From Sthenelais limicola (lineage: Eukaryota > Annelida > Polychaeta > Phyllodocida > Sigalionidae), in contig OW804097.1 of the NCBI GenBank assembly GCA_942159475.1, forward strand, positions 116,410,789 to 116,474,788: a stretch of 64,000 nucleotides of DNA, written 5' to 3'. Each line of letters begins with the position of its first letter. The stretch's first letter is position 1. The notes under the pieces were generated by a model, which did no database searches, was not told the DNA's origin, and saw only the letters and a program-made list of their open reading frames with translations. The translations under genes were made by a program, and so were the position numbers. Of the stretch, positions 1-13,600 are shown piece after piece.

Positions 1-125
1 ATCTCAGCTTCTCTACAAAATATATATGGCATGAAATGGGTGTCAGAAGGGGAAAGTAGGGTGTATAAAACTTGGAATAATCTTGTCATCAAATAAGCAT
101 GAGATGCTTCACCAGACATGAGGCG

Positions 126-191
126 CATATTAGATGATATATTCATTAAATGCAATCTCACATATTAGATGATATATTCATTAAATGCAAT
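126..191. repeat. 35-bp tandem duplication in intron 1 of gene A
   Basis: Two adjacent copies of an AT-rich unit starting CATATTAGATGATATATTC, period 35 bp. The rest of 1-497 is intron: it shows no exon, but its last part resembles the sequence before 44462 in gene B. Confidence 0.8.
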
Positions 192-497
192 ATTCTCCAA
201 TAATCCAAATTTAGGACAAGATTTAGGTTCAGAATACAGTTCAAACCAATATTTTGAATCAGTGAAATACCAAATATACTCGAATATTCCTTCTATTTAT
301 CAATTTTTAGTCTCATTGAATTTTAGAAGTGTGTAGAGCTAACATCATACATTTCCAGATAACTTTGCCATCACTATGTTTAGCATGTCTAAGGCATTGA
401 GACCATTCATATAATGTTACGGGAAACAAAAGTAAAACACATTCATCAAAAGATCATAATTGTGACTTATTACTAGCACCATACCATCATTTTACAG

Positions 498-3400
498 ATA
501 TCAGGCTATGGTATTCAGCTGTGCGGGTACATTCATCTTTATTCAGGCCCTTCACAATTTCTCTTCCCCTTTCACGGGAATGGAACAAGATCACTGGTGC
601 AGCATAGACCGACTTTCACACTCCAACCTGTCAGAAGAAAGACAAAAAGACTTATCAATACCCTGGGATGGAACAAGGAACAACTATCAGAGGTAAGCAC
701 TAGAGGATAGATAATAACTGTACATCTTCAAAAATATAAAAATTAGTTATCAATTGATAGGCTGAGATATTCTGAAGATAATTTAGTAACAATATGCCTT
801 GCTCTGTCTTCAGTTGTAGTATGTATGACTACCCCTGGGATAATGTGACAGATGAGGAACTAAACTGGTTGAATAGGAGTCAAGTGGTGTCATCTCCCAC
901 CTTAAACTGTGACACTTGGAAGCACAATACATCAGAGTTCAGATCAACCATCATTACAGAGGTGAGCCACAATAAATATCGATTACTGTAAACATATTAA
1001 TGTTTGCGCAGTGTTTATTTTCGCTATTTTAGCGAACCCACCTTTGTGCGTGAAAATAAGTCCTGCGCGAATGGTATATTCATTGCATAAACAATGTGTG
1101 AGACTTCCTTGCAACGCAAATTTAAATCTGCGTAAAAAGGTGCCAAAGCACTTAGTGCACGAAAATTTATCTGTGAGAAAATAAATACGTTTACAGTATA
1201 TAAAGTTGGGGGATTGTGGAAAAAGTAATAGTTGTCTGAAATACAATCAGTAAATTACTTTCAATGTTAATAAAGTTAAGTTTCAAGTTAATAAACTTCA
1301 TTGTAGCTGTCCTTTTTGGTTTGAGACATACATGACCAACTCAGTCTGCTGTCTTCCTTTCACACAGCAATTGATGCCACCACAGGATTTTGAAAATTAC
1401 AAATAAACAAAACAATAATTCTAATGAATAACACAATAATGCTAATGTAATGTTTAATGATAACTTTTATATCATATTATCCCCACTACATATTATTGTA
1501 GCAGTCCATCTCTGTTTTTTCTCTACAAACCTAGCTCAATATACCATAGTTTATTCATTTTTTTTTGTCCAACATCAAATCTTTATTAAAAAAACATTCT
1601 ATGAATTAAGTAAAAAACATGGACCATAGTTTATTATATAAAATCCTACACAAGGAACATACTTGAGAAGATGAGTCTGCTATTTTGCTTTCACCCGTCT
1701 ATTGTTGCCTCCAGAGGCTTCTACTTACTGGCAGCACCTGGCTATCCTGGTGGTAGCTGGGCCCCAGAGAAGCCTTATCTGTAGAAGGCATCTCTCATGT
1801 TTGTTCCCATATGGGTGGGGCTCCCAAAAATGTCCATTTTGCCAAAATCACCCATATTAATTCCATAATTTATTCGGATTTCATGCCACATAACTAACTT
1901 TTCAGTATTTTGTACCTTCCCAAGTGTATAATAAGGACATATTGAGAAATATATATAAAAATTCCTTTTTATGCAAAAAAATCATATTTTTATGTTAGAA
2001 AATGTCCACAAATGCATGTCCCTGGCATAAATTCTTTTTTGTTTCAATGAAAAGTTATATAAAACTTATTAATTTGTTATTTGTCTTTAATTCGACATGA
2101 AGCATATGTAAGAACCTCCTTCTGAGTTTATTTTTGAATTTAATTTTGTTTTATTTATTTATTATTTTCTGTCGTTTCATTTACATCTCTCCAAATAAAT
2201 TATGAAGATTATTCATAAATTGATAAAATCCACAATAAAGGTTCTACCTAGGAAATGTTTTGCTTTCCGTTTTGTGTTCTTGATATAGTCCCATATCACA
2301 TAAAACTTTGAATTTTTATTTTTTTCAAATTTTGACCATACACATGGTTCCATAAAGTTGAGACATAGAAATTCCGAGTTTGACTGCCTTTTCTTCTCAT
2401 AGTGAGAAAGTGCATTTTTATTCAAATATTCATGAAAATACATTTGTGATTATGCACATTTATTTGATATTTATCCATCTTATATGTTGACTTTGAATAT
2501 ATTGGCAGAGAACCCACCTTCTGAGTATGTGTTGTGTTCGGGGACAGGGGTGTTGTGTTCGGGGACAGGGGTGTTGTGTTCGGGGACAGGGGTGTTGTGT
2601 TCGGGGACACAGAGATTAAGACCAAAAAGTAATGAAATTGAAAAGTAATGGGAAAATCGACTAAACCCTTCATTTATGCATGCAGTTTTGTGTACAACCC
2701 ATTGGTTATATTTCCATTGAATGTCTATCTTCCCTTAGACAAAGGGGTTGTTGTGTTCGGGGATAGGAGGGGGTGTTATATTCGGGGATAGGGGTGTTGT
2801 GTTCGGGGACAGGGGTGTTGTGTTCGGGGACAGAGGGATTATGACAAAAAAATAACAAAATTGAAAAGTAATAAAAAAAATAGATAAAATTCTTCATTTA
2901 TCCATGCAATTTTGTATATAGCCCATTGGCTATATTTACATTAACTGTTTAACTTCCCTTGGATTAAGGAGGTGTTATGTTCGGGGATAGGAGGGGGTGT
3001 TATGTTCGGGGACAGGGGTGTTATGTTCGGGGACAGGGGTGTTGTGTTCGGGGACAGGGGTGTTATGTTTGGGTACAAATATGTTGTGACCAAAAAATGA
3101 TAAAATTGGACAAAAATGAAAAGGTAATGTATGCTATTCAATTGTGTATGTAATTCTGAGCATAAATTATTGGTTATATTTTCGTTGATGTCAGAACTTT
3201 TATCAAATAAATGGGCTGTTGTGTTCGGGGACAGGGTGGGGTGTTGTGTTCGGGGACAGGGGTGTTGTGTTCGGGTACAAATATGATATGATGAAAAAAT
3301 GATAAAATTGAAAACTAAAGTATTCGATTTGATTGTGTATATAATTCTGAACATAAATATTTGGTTATATTCCAAATGACTACTTTCTTTCCCTTAAATT

Positions 3401-6400
3401 AAGGGGGTGTTGTGTTCGGGGACAGGGTGGGGTGTTGTGTTCGGGGACAGGGGTGTTGTGTTCGGGTACAAATATGCTATGACCAAAAAGTGATAAAATT
3501 GAATGATAATGAAAAAGTAAACTATTCTAATCATTTCTCTCTGTAATTCTGCACATAAATCTTTCGTTATATTCCCATTTACTGCTTGGCTTTACCTTAT
3601 AAATGGGGTGTTGTGTTCGGGGACAGGGGCCTTTAAACAGCATGAGTAAATTGGTAATTAAAGCGAAAATATGAATAATAGAATCAAAATTAATCCGAAA
3701 TAAGACACCCCTATGGGTATCAGATGAATACAGACATAGATAATGGCAATATAATAGGTATTTACAGGTATTTTTGCAATATTTGTGTGTCTGTTGTGTT
3801 CGGGGACAACCCAGAAAATACAATATTTATCATAAAATAGTAAAAAAATATAAATATAGGCCTGAGTTTTATCAAGTTAAATCGATATATCTAGTTTGAA
3901 ATCAGAAATAAAAGTTAAATTCCATAAAAATTGACATGTGTTGTGTTCGGGGACTAGAATAGCATAGACTTCTTCCTTGGGCCAATAGATTCATGCTTTT
4001 TAAGGAGATAATTATAAAATAGGCAGAAATGGGGAGAAAACCCCTCAAAATTCTGAGTTATACCTTAAAAAAGCAGAAAACATGAGATATTTAATTTTAC
4101 ATTGGTTAGCAGGGAAAACTTTGGAATAGAATTGACAGTGAAGCAATAATGGTTGAAGGAACAGGAAATAGAAATGCATAAATACATGAAATATCATATG
4201 AAATATATATTTCTTCACTGAATACAATAACACTCGTCTAAGTCTAAGTGGATGAGGAGAAATTTCAACAATATAATGTTATTTTCCTTTTTTATTCAAG
4301 TTTATTCATTTCCTCCCCGAACACAACAGGTACTGTAGCCAATAATGGACCCTATTAGTATAGACTTTGTAGGAAATCAGAAATAGCTCAGAAAAATTTA
4401 TAATTTTAGTATATTTAAGCGTGTACCATTGGCTATGACCAGGAGAAGGCTCAGATAAATTAAAATAAAATAAAATTTTGACTTTATTTTTTTGAAAGTG
4501 GACATTTTTGGGAGCCCCGCCCATATGTGAGAGAAAAATTCCTGTTTTACAGTGGCAACTAGTGTGTGAGAATAGCTGGTTGGTGGGACTGACACGCACC
4601 ACATATCTTGCAGGCCTCATGCTAGGCGCTCTCATCAGTGGTCCCATTGCAGACAAGTAAGGAGAAAGGTTTAATGATCAAAGGGTGCAATTAGCCTTCA
4701 CCAATCCTCTGAAATAACCCAAATGATTTTCAAAAACATTAGAGATCATTTAAATCAATGCAACACCAAATATATCAAACTTTCGTTTCCGGGGGAATTC
4801 CTTGCTATCGACATGCTTTTTATTGTTTAATCTTTTAGTTTCTCCCAGGTAAACCTACTTCTTTTTCTCAAGAGAGACTTATCCGTCGATTTTCACATTG
4901 TTATTATGATGTTTAGTTATGTATATGCTGAGATGGCAGGAAATTGAATAAAGGATTTTTTAAAAAAACAAAACCCCAAACACCATATATAATCGGAAAT
5001 GCCTTGTATACATCATTTTAAAATCTAATCTAGCAGACTTTATTGTTTAGAGATGTCAATCCTACATTTTCTGAGGACCTGACCCATATAGAAATCATTC
5101 TGTATCACCTTTATAGGTTTGGTAGAAAAACATGTCTCCTTATATTCATGTCAATATCGATACCATGCAGTTTTGGAGCAGCCTTCTCTCCATGGTTTCC
5201 ACTGTACCTGGTACTTAGATGTTTGGTTGGTTTCTCTTGTATGGCAGCGACCCTCGCTGGAATGGTCCTGGGTAAGTTTCACTTAGTATGTGAGATCCAG
5301 CCCTACTAATATCATCTTACAGCTACTCCATCAGTTTTGACAAGAGGAGAATCTTATTAGGAAAGCCAGAAACACATGGTTGGAAAGACAATTGTTCAAA
5401 CTTTCATTTGATATAAAGTATGCTTATGTACATTGATTATAGAGGGCATAAAGAGACAATGAAAACCCAGCTAAAACAAATAGCAAACAGATCCTGTGTG
5501 AACATGAGCCTGTGCGAAGAACCCAAAGTATATAAGGGCCAGGAGGCAAACTTACCAATGCCATGCTGATCAACATTAAATTAACAGTTAAAAGACTATA
5601 CTAGTTTATTACAGGATAATTCTAGAATGGTGATTTTTCTTTGATGTTGATGTGTGGAAGAAGCAATGCCATTAATTGCTATTAATCCCTCACCTCCTAA
5701 TGAAAATACCAGCTGGTTTATGACTTGTGGCAAGTTGTGCTCGGTGGAGAAACTCATTTGCAGGACCGCTTGTCCTGTCTTAACAAGGCCATAATCAATA
5801 ACAAGGCCATTTAAGCCTGCCCCTCCAAATTCTTTACTAACCACATAGGTGGCAAGCCCTTTCAGAGGGGCCCAGTTAATTGCAAAAACAACAGTACTTT
5901 CCCTCCACCTTCTTTTAAACTTACCCTGCTCAAAACTATACATCATTTACAGTCATGGAGATAGTTGGACCCAAGTATAGGCCTGTTGCTGGGATGTTGG
6001 TCCTTCATTTCTTTAGTCTTGGCTACATGGTGTCTCCATGGATAGCTCAAGCCACCAGACATTACACATGGTACCTTTTCGCCTTGTCTGTGCCTCATAT
6101 TGTGGGTATAGCATGTGCTTTGTGAGTAACGTTTGATATTCTGTCTAGTTAAAATGTTGCCTTTAATTAAATAAATCTGCTTTAGATCCTTAGGATAATT
6201 ATGAGACCAGGTTATTATCATATGTGGTTTCACACAAGTACATTCTTGTCCTCTGATGAAGGTTAATATATGAGTGAAATTATGGTGTTTTTCAGGTGGG
6301 TGCCAGAATCACCACGATGGTTGATCTCAGTCAACAAGACAGAAAACGCTCACAACATTCTTAAGCATATGGCTACCAAGAATAAACAAACATTGCCCGA

Positions 6401-9400
6401 TGACATAATCAAGAGCCTAACAAAAGACGGTAATAATGAAATAGATATGTTTGTAGCATTCTAAATATATTTAATCTCTCATTTGTCTACATCGTTTGCA
6501 AATATCAATTTTATGAATCCATTCACCTGTAAATGTATGTAATACCACTAGGAATGGAGTGCTGGCTTTGTAACATTTCGTAACATTGTTTTGGGAATGC
6601 CATTTCTGTGGGTTTGGGTAGTTCCAGCCTCCACCATTGTACCACCTGCACATCTATCTCTTCAATCACTGCCCTGCTAGTTCATGGACGTCCATTATAT
6701 GGGGGGGGCATAACATGTCAATATACAGCCAAATTATGTAAGCATGCATAACACTTGCATGATATCCTTCTGTGCAAGCTCATCCCTTCAGCACTCAGCA
6801 AATTACAGTTCCTCCAACTCATCACAAACTGAGTCTGAGTGTCTCCAATCTGTAGGATATGATCACATTTCTCAATATGATATATTGTAAAGAATTGGAT
6901 TCTTTTTGGTTAAATCAATGACCCAATTAGTCGCCTGGCCACGCCTGAGACATGCACAACCTGCATGATCTCAGTTGGGAGGGAGGGACTTGCTTACCTA
7001 GCACTCCACTCCCCCAGCCACCACCATGGTTCCCTACGCTAATTTAATCAGTGGGTAGGGGGGAGGGTGCATGAAGGGAGGGAGGGGACTAATCTTGGGT
7101 TGGGCAGGGAGGGGAGGGGGGAGGGCAAGGGTCATCCCACATGGTTTTAGCATGATAGGAGTGAGGTCAGTCCATGTAACCATGGGCAACCCTCCCTCGT
7201 CCAATTAGAATGGGACAGGTCAGTCTAGCTGGAGAGAGGGATCTCCCTTAGCCAATGGGAATGGGACACGTGCAGGGAGGGGAATATCCTGGGATCCTTA
7301 ATGAGTAAAATGCTTGGTATAAATAAAAGCTTGATTCGAGGTTTCAAGCACTCTTCTCTGTGCTGGGCCAAGCTGACAACTACAACCGATTCTCTGACTT
7401 CATTCTTCCACCTTGATACAACCCAGAACCTATGGGCAAATACCCTTAGATTCTTACAATATATTATTCATTCATTTCTTTCAGTTCATGCTCAAGGCTC
7501 TGAATCCAAGTTAGAAACCACTTGGCTGGTGAGGCATCCTTTATTGAGGAGATACCTTCTGATATCACTATATCAATGGTATGATGATCAGTTATTCTTT
7601 TCACACAGAATTAGATGTTATACTCATCGATATGTTAAATGACAATGTATCTATAGCGCTCAAGTCCTATCCTTTATCCCATCAATTAACAATTGTTTCT
7701 CCTTCAAACAGGACTGTGATATCTGTCATATATTGGGCCATAGGACTCAATATAGGGCATTTGGTTGGAAATATTTATCTCAACGGTTTTCTCATGGGTT
7801 TGATGGAGATGCCAGCCCAATTTCTGGGTATGCTAGTAATGGTTTATGTAGGACGTAGATGGAGTCTTGCAGGCCTACTCATACTCAGTGCTGTGACAAG
7901 TTTGGGAACAGTGCCTTTTTTATCATCACAAGGTAACATGTTTTTATTAATGATTTTGGATAAACATGATCTTAACCTGTATTAAAGTGCTAGACATAAT
8001 AAGATCAGACTAAAGCAATAAATAAAGAGAATGGAATGGGCCTCTTGTAATACAAAATTCATTGGAATCTTGTCAAATATATTTCCAAAAAGTTCCTTCT
8101 TTACACTACAACTGAATGGGTTATTCACTTTGAGTGGGAAGAATACACTGCACATTTAATAGTGTTGTGGGTTCTGTATGCATTGTATAAAGTTTAAAAA
8201 CTACTTGTGGGATTCACTGGCTCATGTTTGCACTTTATTTTGGATCCAATGCTGGACCTGCGGCCACTTGTTGGATGCACAATAAAGTGTAAACTTGAGC
8301 CATTGAATCACACTTGTAGTTCTAACCTGTCGTTCAGTTGTAAATAAATAATAAATTCTAATTATAGTAACTATGTAAATGTACAATAAATATATCTTCA
8401 TTGAGCCATGCTTATTGCTCTCAAGAGCACATATAATAATAGACACAACAACACACAATGCTCCAAGATATAGATACAGAATGTTTGACTCCAAAGACTG
8501 TCAGCCCTTGCAGAAATTAAAAGAAAAAATCTGATTATTTTCGATGGATTTCATTCAAATGTTGTCCAGTCAATATTGTTCTTGAAGTGTTGCCTCACAG
8601 CTATAGTGTGAGCAGGATAATAATCTATATTACTTTGCTTTCTTTTTTTTTCTTCTTATTCAATTCAGGCCAAACTTTTAACAACAAAAAATTATCTAAA
8701 TCATTGTTTCCTTGTCAGATCATGGCTGGCTTGTCACAGCATTGTCTGTGGTTGGTAAAGGTGCTGTCGCAGCTGCTTTTGCTGTGGTCTGTATCTATAC
8801 AGCTGAAATTTATCCAACAACCCTGCGCCAACGTTCCATTGGCTTCTGCGATACACTGTCTAAAGCAGGATCAATGGGTAGTCCCTTCATGGGTGCACCT
8901 CTGGTTAGTATTGGCTTAATCAGGGACATTAAAAGTTAAGGCAGGCTAGTCTGTAGATATGTTCAGATATTCTTCATTTCAAAGATCTTCTTTAAGCATG
9001 CATGGCAATGTTTTGATGAAGAATAGTCTAGTAAATTGTATCTTTTTCAGCAAGCAATCTGGCTTCCTCTGCCTTCAGTACTGTTTGGATCACTGGCCAT
9101 TGTGGCAGCAGCACTGAATCTCCTGCTACCAGAAACCAAAGGACCCCCGCTGCCTGACACACTGGATGATATTGACAGAAGGGCTTGTGCACAAGGAAAG
9201 AAAGATGTGTAAGTACAGGCATATGGCTGCCAATATTATCTGTCATGTGGTCAAATCCATTTAATGTTATTCTCAATTCACTTTCTCCAAATTCATACTA
9301 AATCTGTTGGGATACAGAGTGGCACTAGATTTGAAATTATTTTCAAAAGTGATCATCATAAAATTCAACTAAACTAAACTAAATTCAACAGTAATAGAAA

Positions 9401-9527
9401 TTACTTAAGCACTTTCTTTTCCCTTTTCAGGGAACCAACACCGATACCCGAGGTCACCAGTGATGGTTTTACCCAGGACTTGGGGACAGAGAAATATAAT
9501 GAGGCTTTCCACATGGAAAAATTCTAA
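498..9527 (+). CDS. SLC22-type organic ion transporter, exons 2-12 (gene A)
   Basis: Eleven exons: 498-692, 814-961, 4553-4656, 5117-5271, 5953-6121, 6296-6429, 7485-7578, 7712-7932, 8719-8903, 9051-9208 and 9431-9527 (stop TAA). All have AG acceptors and GT donors, and phases fit throughout. With a 44-nt first exon like the one at 22650 the total is 1704 nt, or 567 residues, normal for SLC22. The product is a plasma-membrane major-facilitator carrier of organic ions. Exons 2-3 encode TM1 and the large cysteine-containing extracellular loop (HWC, CDTWKHN, STIITE). Exon 4 gives the WQLVC...SWLVGLT segment and TM2. The exon 4/5 junction gives the D-K-F-G-R-K motif A. Exon 7 has VPESPRWL, exon 10 [16 protein letters not shown], and exon 11 LPETKG.PLPDT. 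No stop or frameshift was seen. Exon 1 is outside the window. Substrate cannot be read from sequence. Confidence 0.9.
1556..1622 (-). mobile_element. 67-bp LINE 3'-end stub with target duplication
   Basis: The minus strand reads AATAAAGATTTG followed about 10 bases later by a poly-A tract. A 13-bp direct repeat ACCATAGTTTATT flanks it (1543-1555 and 1623-1635). This is what an extremely 5'-truncated LINE insertion leaves. The same AATAAAGATTTG plus A-tail end occurs at about 46965 in gene B, so the two probably share a family. Confidence 0.75.
1812..4523. mobile_element. Non-autonomous DNA transposon in intron 3 of gene A
   Basis: Ends are 25-bp inverted repeats with one mismatch, beginning TGGGYGGGGCTCCCAAAAAT. 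They are flanked by TA, or ATAT if the ends are placed one base inward. Gene B has the unoccupied site: there CCCATATGTGAGAG is continuous at about 45365, just before exon 4. The interior is AT-rich, has no transposase ORF, and contains the minisatellite clusters at 2529-3956. A Tc1/mariner-like or other TA-target element is likely; the superfamily is not fixed by what is visible. Confidence 0.8.
2529..3956. repeat. Compound minisatellite (21-bp unit inside ~200-bp units)
   Basis: A 21-bp unit containing GTGTTGTGTTCGGGGACA is arranged in clusters of about 4 (2529-2609), 4 (2746-2833), 5 (2970-3071), 3 (3214-3279), 3 (3405-3470) and single copies near 3606, 3790 and 3940. Clusters are separated by related AT-rich spacers of about 130-200 bp, so the whole is a tandem array of spacer plus cluster. 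One inverted copy lies at 4314-4330. The proline/threonine-rich open frames on the minus strand (SPNTTPL repeats) come from this array and are not genes. Confidence 0.85.
6430..7484. other. Intron 7 of gene A, no gene seen
   Basis: AT-rich intron with a G-rich patch at about 7030-7290 containing GGGAGGG-type runs. No exon or element end was recognised. Introns at 5272-5952 and 7933-8718 are likewise without recognisable features. Confidence 0.6.
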
Positions 9528-9827
9528 ATTCTAAAATTCTGCGGAGGACCTTATTCCTGAGATTAATTCCCTGAGCTATTGTGGGATTTAACTGACACAC
9601 TGCCCCAATGAAATAACTGCCAGTATGTCTCTAGTAACACAGCCCCCTTTAGACAATGTTATTGTAGTCTGATGACCTATGTTTTGTTCATCCAACCACA
9701 TCTGGAAGTCAGAATCTCCAGTCCCTTCATCTTGCTAATTGAGTTGCTCTCACCACTCAAGTGTTCTCTTAGGCAATCATTGAGCATAATAATAATCCCT
9801 GATTGTTCCTTTGTTGTCAATCATCAT

Positions 9828-9833
9828 AATAAA
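9828..9833 (+). terminator. Likely polyadenylation signal of gene A
   Basis: AATAAA 301 bp after the stop codon of gene A. A second AATAAA is at about 10098. The stretch 9528-10162 is otherwise 3'-UTR or intergenic with no other gene seen. Confidence 0.55.
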
Positions 9834-10675
9834 GATTAAGGTCAGTATTAAAAAAGTGTGGTCGAAATCGGGTGATGAAATTTTGCACAAGACATTAACG
9901 GTTGGGGGTCATACAGTTTTGCGCAAGAATTTTTCACAAATTCTCCTCTCCCTCCTCCATTGGTTAATTATGAACAGTCTCTAGGCAACTGTAGGATGTT
10001 GACAAAAGAGTCTTAAAGCTGCATTCCCAGCTAAAGCAACCCAAAATGTTTTTCTGTGTTTTCTTCCCTTTATCCTGAGTACTGTAGAATGGAAGATTCA
10101 AATAAAGAATATGAAGAAAGATTTTCCCAAGTTTTTCATACATTTATAGCTTTTTCTAGAATATAGTTATGATTTTTTTTTTTTTCCCCCAAACAATTGG
10201 CATTTATTCAATTTGTCAACAAATTCTTTTCTCTCTGGAGCGGATAACACCTTGATACATCACACTCACTTCTCATCTGTGTCCGAACGAGCATGCACAA
10301 ACATTAAATAGACAGGACATCTACCAAATACATATACTGGTCATTGTTGTCATTTTGTTTTGTCATTTACATCGCTTCGCTCCTTTCTATGGACTCGTGT
10401 ACATCTATCTGTATTTACGTTAAAACTCTACCTATAAACCTGATATATAAGGCTACCGAGCTGCAGGATTTGCCACTCTTTTTACATCTTTAGCCTGATT
10501 GCGGTTATATAATTTGGACATGTCCCACCGTATGCTTCCATAGTATGAGTGCGAATAATATACAACCTCTGGTCGAGTTCCGCTCGTGACCTGATATGTT
10601 CGTAAGCGAATTATCAGCCAACTTCTACATGCTTGACCTACACGATCGAGTACATCACGGTGTTAAGAGGGAATA

Positions 10676-13600
10676 TTACAAACTGTTGTATAAATTAATC
10701 CAGGCTTTCCACTCCTTTCTGTGAGCGCTGCTTATATACGAGCAGTCCTGCATAGTTCTTAGCTTTCTTTTTAACTCCCTGAGGAAGTCGAAGAAGCAAA
10801 TATTATTTCCACCAAAAAGCTTTGTCTTATATATATAAAATCTGGCGTAAATTAGGATATAATTCCAGACCCTATATTTTTCTTCAGTATTTGGTATTCC
10901 AAGAATCATAAATACGGCGTTTAGATCACTCGAAATTTCCTTATCTAGCCATTTATTATTGTTAGCCCAGTTTTTGAGATTGTGCCAGAAGGAACATGTC
11001 TTTTCGCAGTCTATAAAAAAGTGGAATAAATCATCGATAGAATCACAGAATTTGCACAGATTGGATGGAATGATATCCATGTCGCACAAGTGAACATTAG
11101 GGGTGACGTCAAAATAGGGTCGCGACGGCCGCAATGGCTGCGACCATGGTCACGTCCAAAGTGGGTTTATTTCGCGTCCAGCTGAGTGGCCAGTTTATTA
11201 TGTGACAACCAGGTCGCGCCCAAGTCACAACCAGGCCGTGTGCGAGGTCGCAGCCAGAATGGTTGACTGGTATGGATAGCTATTACAGTCCTGCTGCCTC
11301 AACTCAGCTGGAGACGAAGATGTGATGACATGTATAATTATAAACAAATGCACTGACCACAGTGGGACAGAGGTCTCCGCACCCTTGTATATTATTCTCC
11401 TCATATGTCCCGTCGCCTCACATGTCACATGTTGCCGTCATATTAGAACAAAATAACATATTGGGGGATGGGGTTTGCAATTGACAAGTACATTAATGTA
11501 TTGCCAACTTAAAGAATGAAGACACTAACTTTCCATTTATCAGTGGTCGGACTGGGAAGAGGAACACATTTTCTACGTTGTTAACTCTCTTATTATTGCA
11601 AAACACAAGTTACTAAGAAAGGCCTGTAACAGGGGTGTCGGCCAACGTGTATCTCACGATTTTCCGAAAATCCCATGGCCTATTCTAACACCATGCCAAC
11701 TTTTCAAAATGGTATCACCGTTTGCACGATTGGTCTCAAAATTATCAAGGAATTCCTCCCCCGCTATAAGGGCCGTTCTCAGAAAAGTCTTGCATTTTAG
11801 GTTTGGAAATCGAAAAAAATGAAGTTAAAAGGAGAGGTGGTATTATTTCCTAAAACAACGGAAGGTCGTTTTTGCTATTTTTGCATAGGAATAGCATTGC
11901 ATATTTATTATGAATTATAAATAGATTTGGAGCACAGGTCCCCCTCAACCGTTTTGACGTTTCATGACATTAAATCGACAGACATTTCATTTTGGTTTAT
12001 TCCAATCGGAATTTAGATATGGAGAAAGAAATGTTTCCCTTTTCCATGAGTTAAGAATATATTGTATTGGTTTATAATGATTTTCCATAATTCTTGTTTT
12101 AATTTTACAGCTGCTAATATTGAAAACGGATCTATGGACATATTATTTTAGGGAGGGTCTCCATATTTATAACCCCAAATGACCATTGATCCAGCCCTCA
12201 GAAATACGCAGAACTATATGCCAAAAAGATGCTCATGATGTGTAGAATTCATATCAGATTAACAAAAAGTCAAATACATAATTCCTTCTGCTCTACAGAG
12301 CTATGACAACTGAAGACACCATTTGCAAGACTTTTCTGAGAATGGCACGTAAACAATTTCAATTAATGAAATAACATCATGAGAACCTGTGTTTTCCTGA
12401 AGAAATAAACATTAACGTTCAAGATGGCAAGTGATTCTATACATGTGCCTACTTCAGGTCAGCATGTCGCAGGGTTATATTTAAAGACAAGAAAAAAGTT
12501 GAAAAGTTAATATGAGAGGTATGCAAATTAAGCATACCAGTTCAACTAGACTTTATGATATTGATTGGAATCGGCTTAATCTCATCTTTTACAATAATGA
12601 TATCTCAAAACCCGTTTTTTGCGACTTGTAACTCATATGTCTGTAACACATCAATATAAGAAGACCAATTTCTCCTCCCCATCCCGCCTATCACTCCTAT
12701 TCTCCCTTCCAGCCACTCTCTCCTTCCCATCCCATGTCTACCTTGTCCTCCCCACCCTTGATATGTCTCTCTTCTAACTACTATCTTTTTTTTATTTTAT
12801 TAGTAATTATATGGAGTTAAACAAAAGTAAAAATATCTGTGTTGGACTACCAACCTAACAACTGCTATATTAATTTGTCTATTATGGTTGTATTAGACAA
12901 ATTAGTTCATTTATACTGTCGCAAGATTAAAACGAATTATTAATTTAACTTTAATCAATGTAATCTTACAATGTACAACTTTAAATTTCACTAATTGGTC
13001 AATAAAATCTCGTCACACAACGCCCCTGACTTTGGTACAAACTCACTGAAACTCACATCACTGAAATAACAGTTTCCGTCCGTCCATTGTAATTTAATAC
13101 CATGTACTGTATACATATCAGTAGCGGCGTCCTGTGGCATTATGTGGCAATATAAACTAACCCAGCTGTCATGATTAGGTTTGTTGACTTAGCAGCGCCC
13201 TGATCGCGCCCTGGTCGCATCCTGGTCGGCACTAAGTTCTCACCATTTCACTGAAATTTGACCACACAGGGTGGCGACCCTGTCACTGAAAAAATGCCCA
13301 CAGAGTCGCGGCCGCTGCGGCCGTCGCGACCCTATTTTGACGTCACCCCTTACACACAATTAACTTGTTAATGACCTGATATTGGAACGATTGAAGCCTC
13401 ACATCTCTTGTACAACGAAATGGAACTTGATACCAGTTTTTAAATTCCAAGTTAGTGATATCGATATCCTTATTTAAGAACCTGCTATACCAGTCCTTAT
13501 TTCTCTCTTTTTGGGAATACAAACACTTTTTGACCGCATCATATATTAGCTTGGTCGGGGCAGTTAAGATATCAATTTCTTCGCCACCAATTAAACATAA

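Noticed and set aside
2422..3375. Minus-strand open frames rich in SPNTTPL repeats
   Set aside because: They are translations of the GTGTTCGGGGACA minisatellite; no start context, no domain, and inside a DNA transposon in an intron.
2529..3956. CRISPR array
   Set aside because: Repeats are directly adjacent in clusters and the spacers between clusters are related to each other; the context is eukaryotic.
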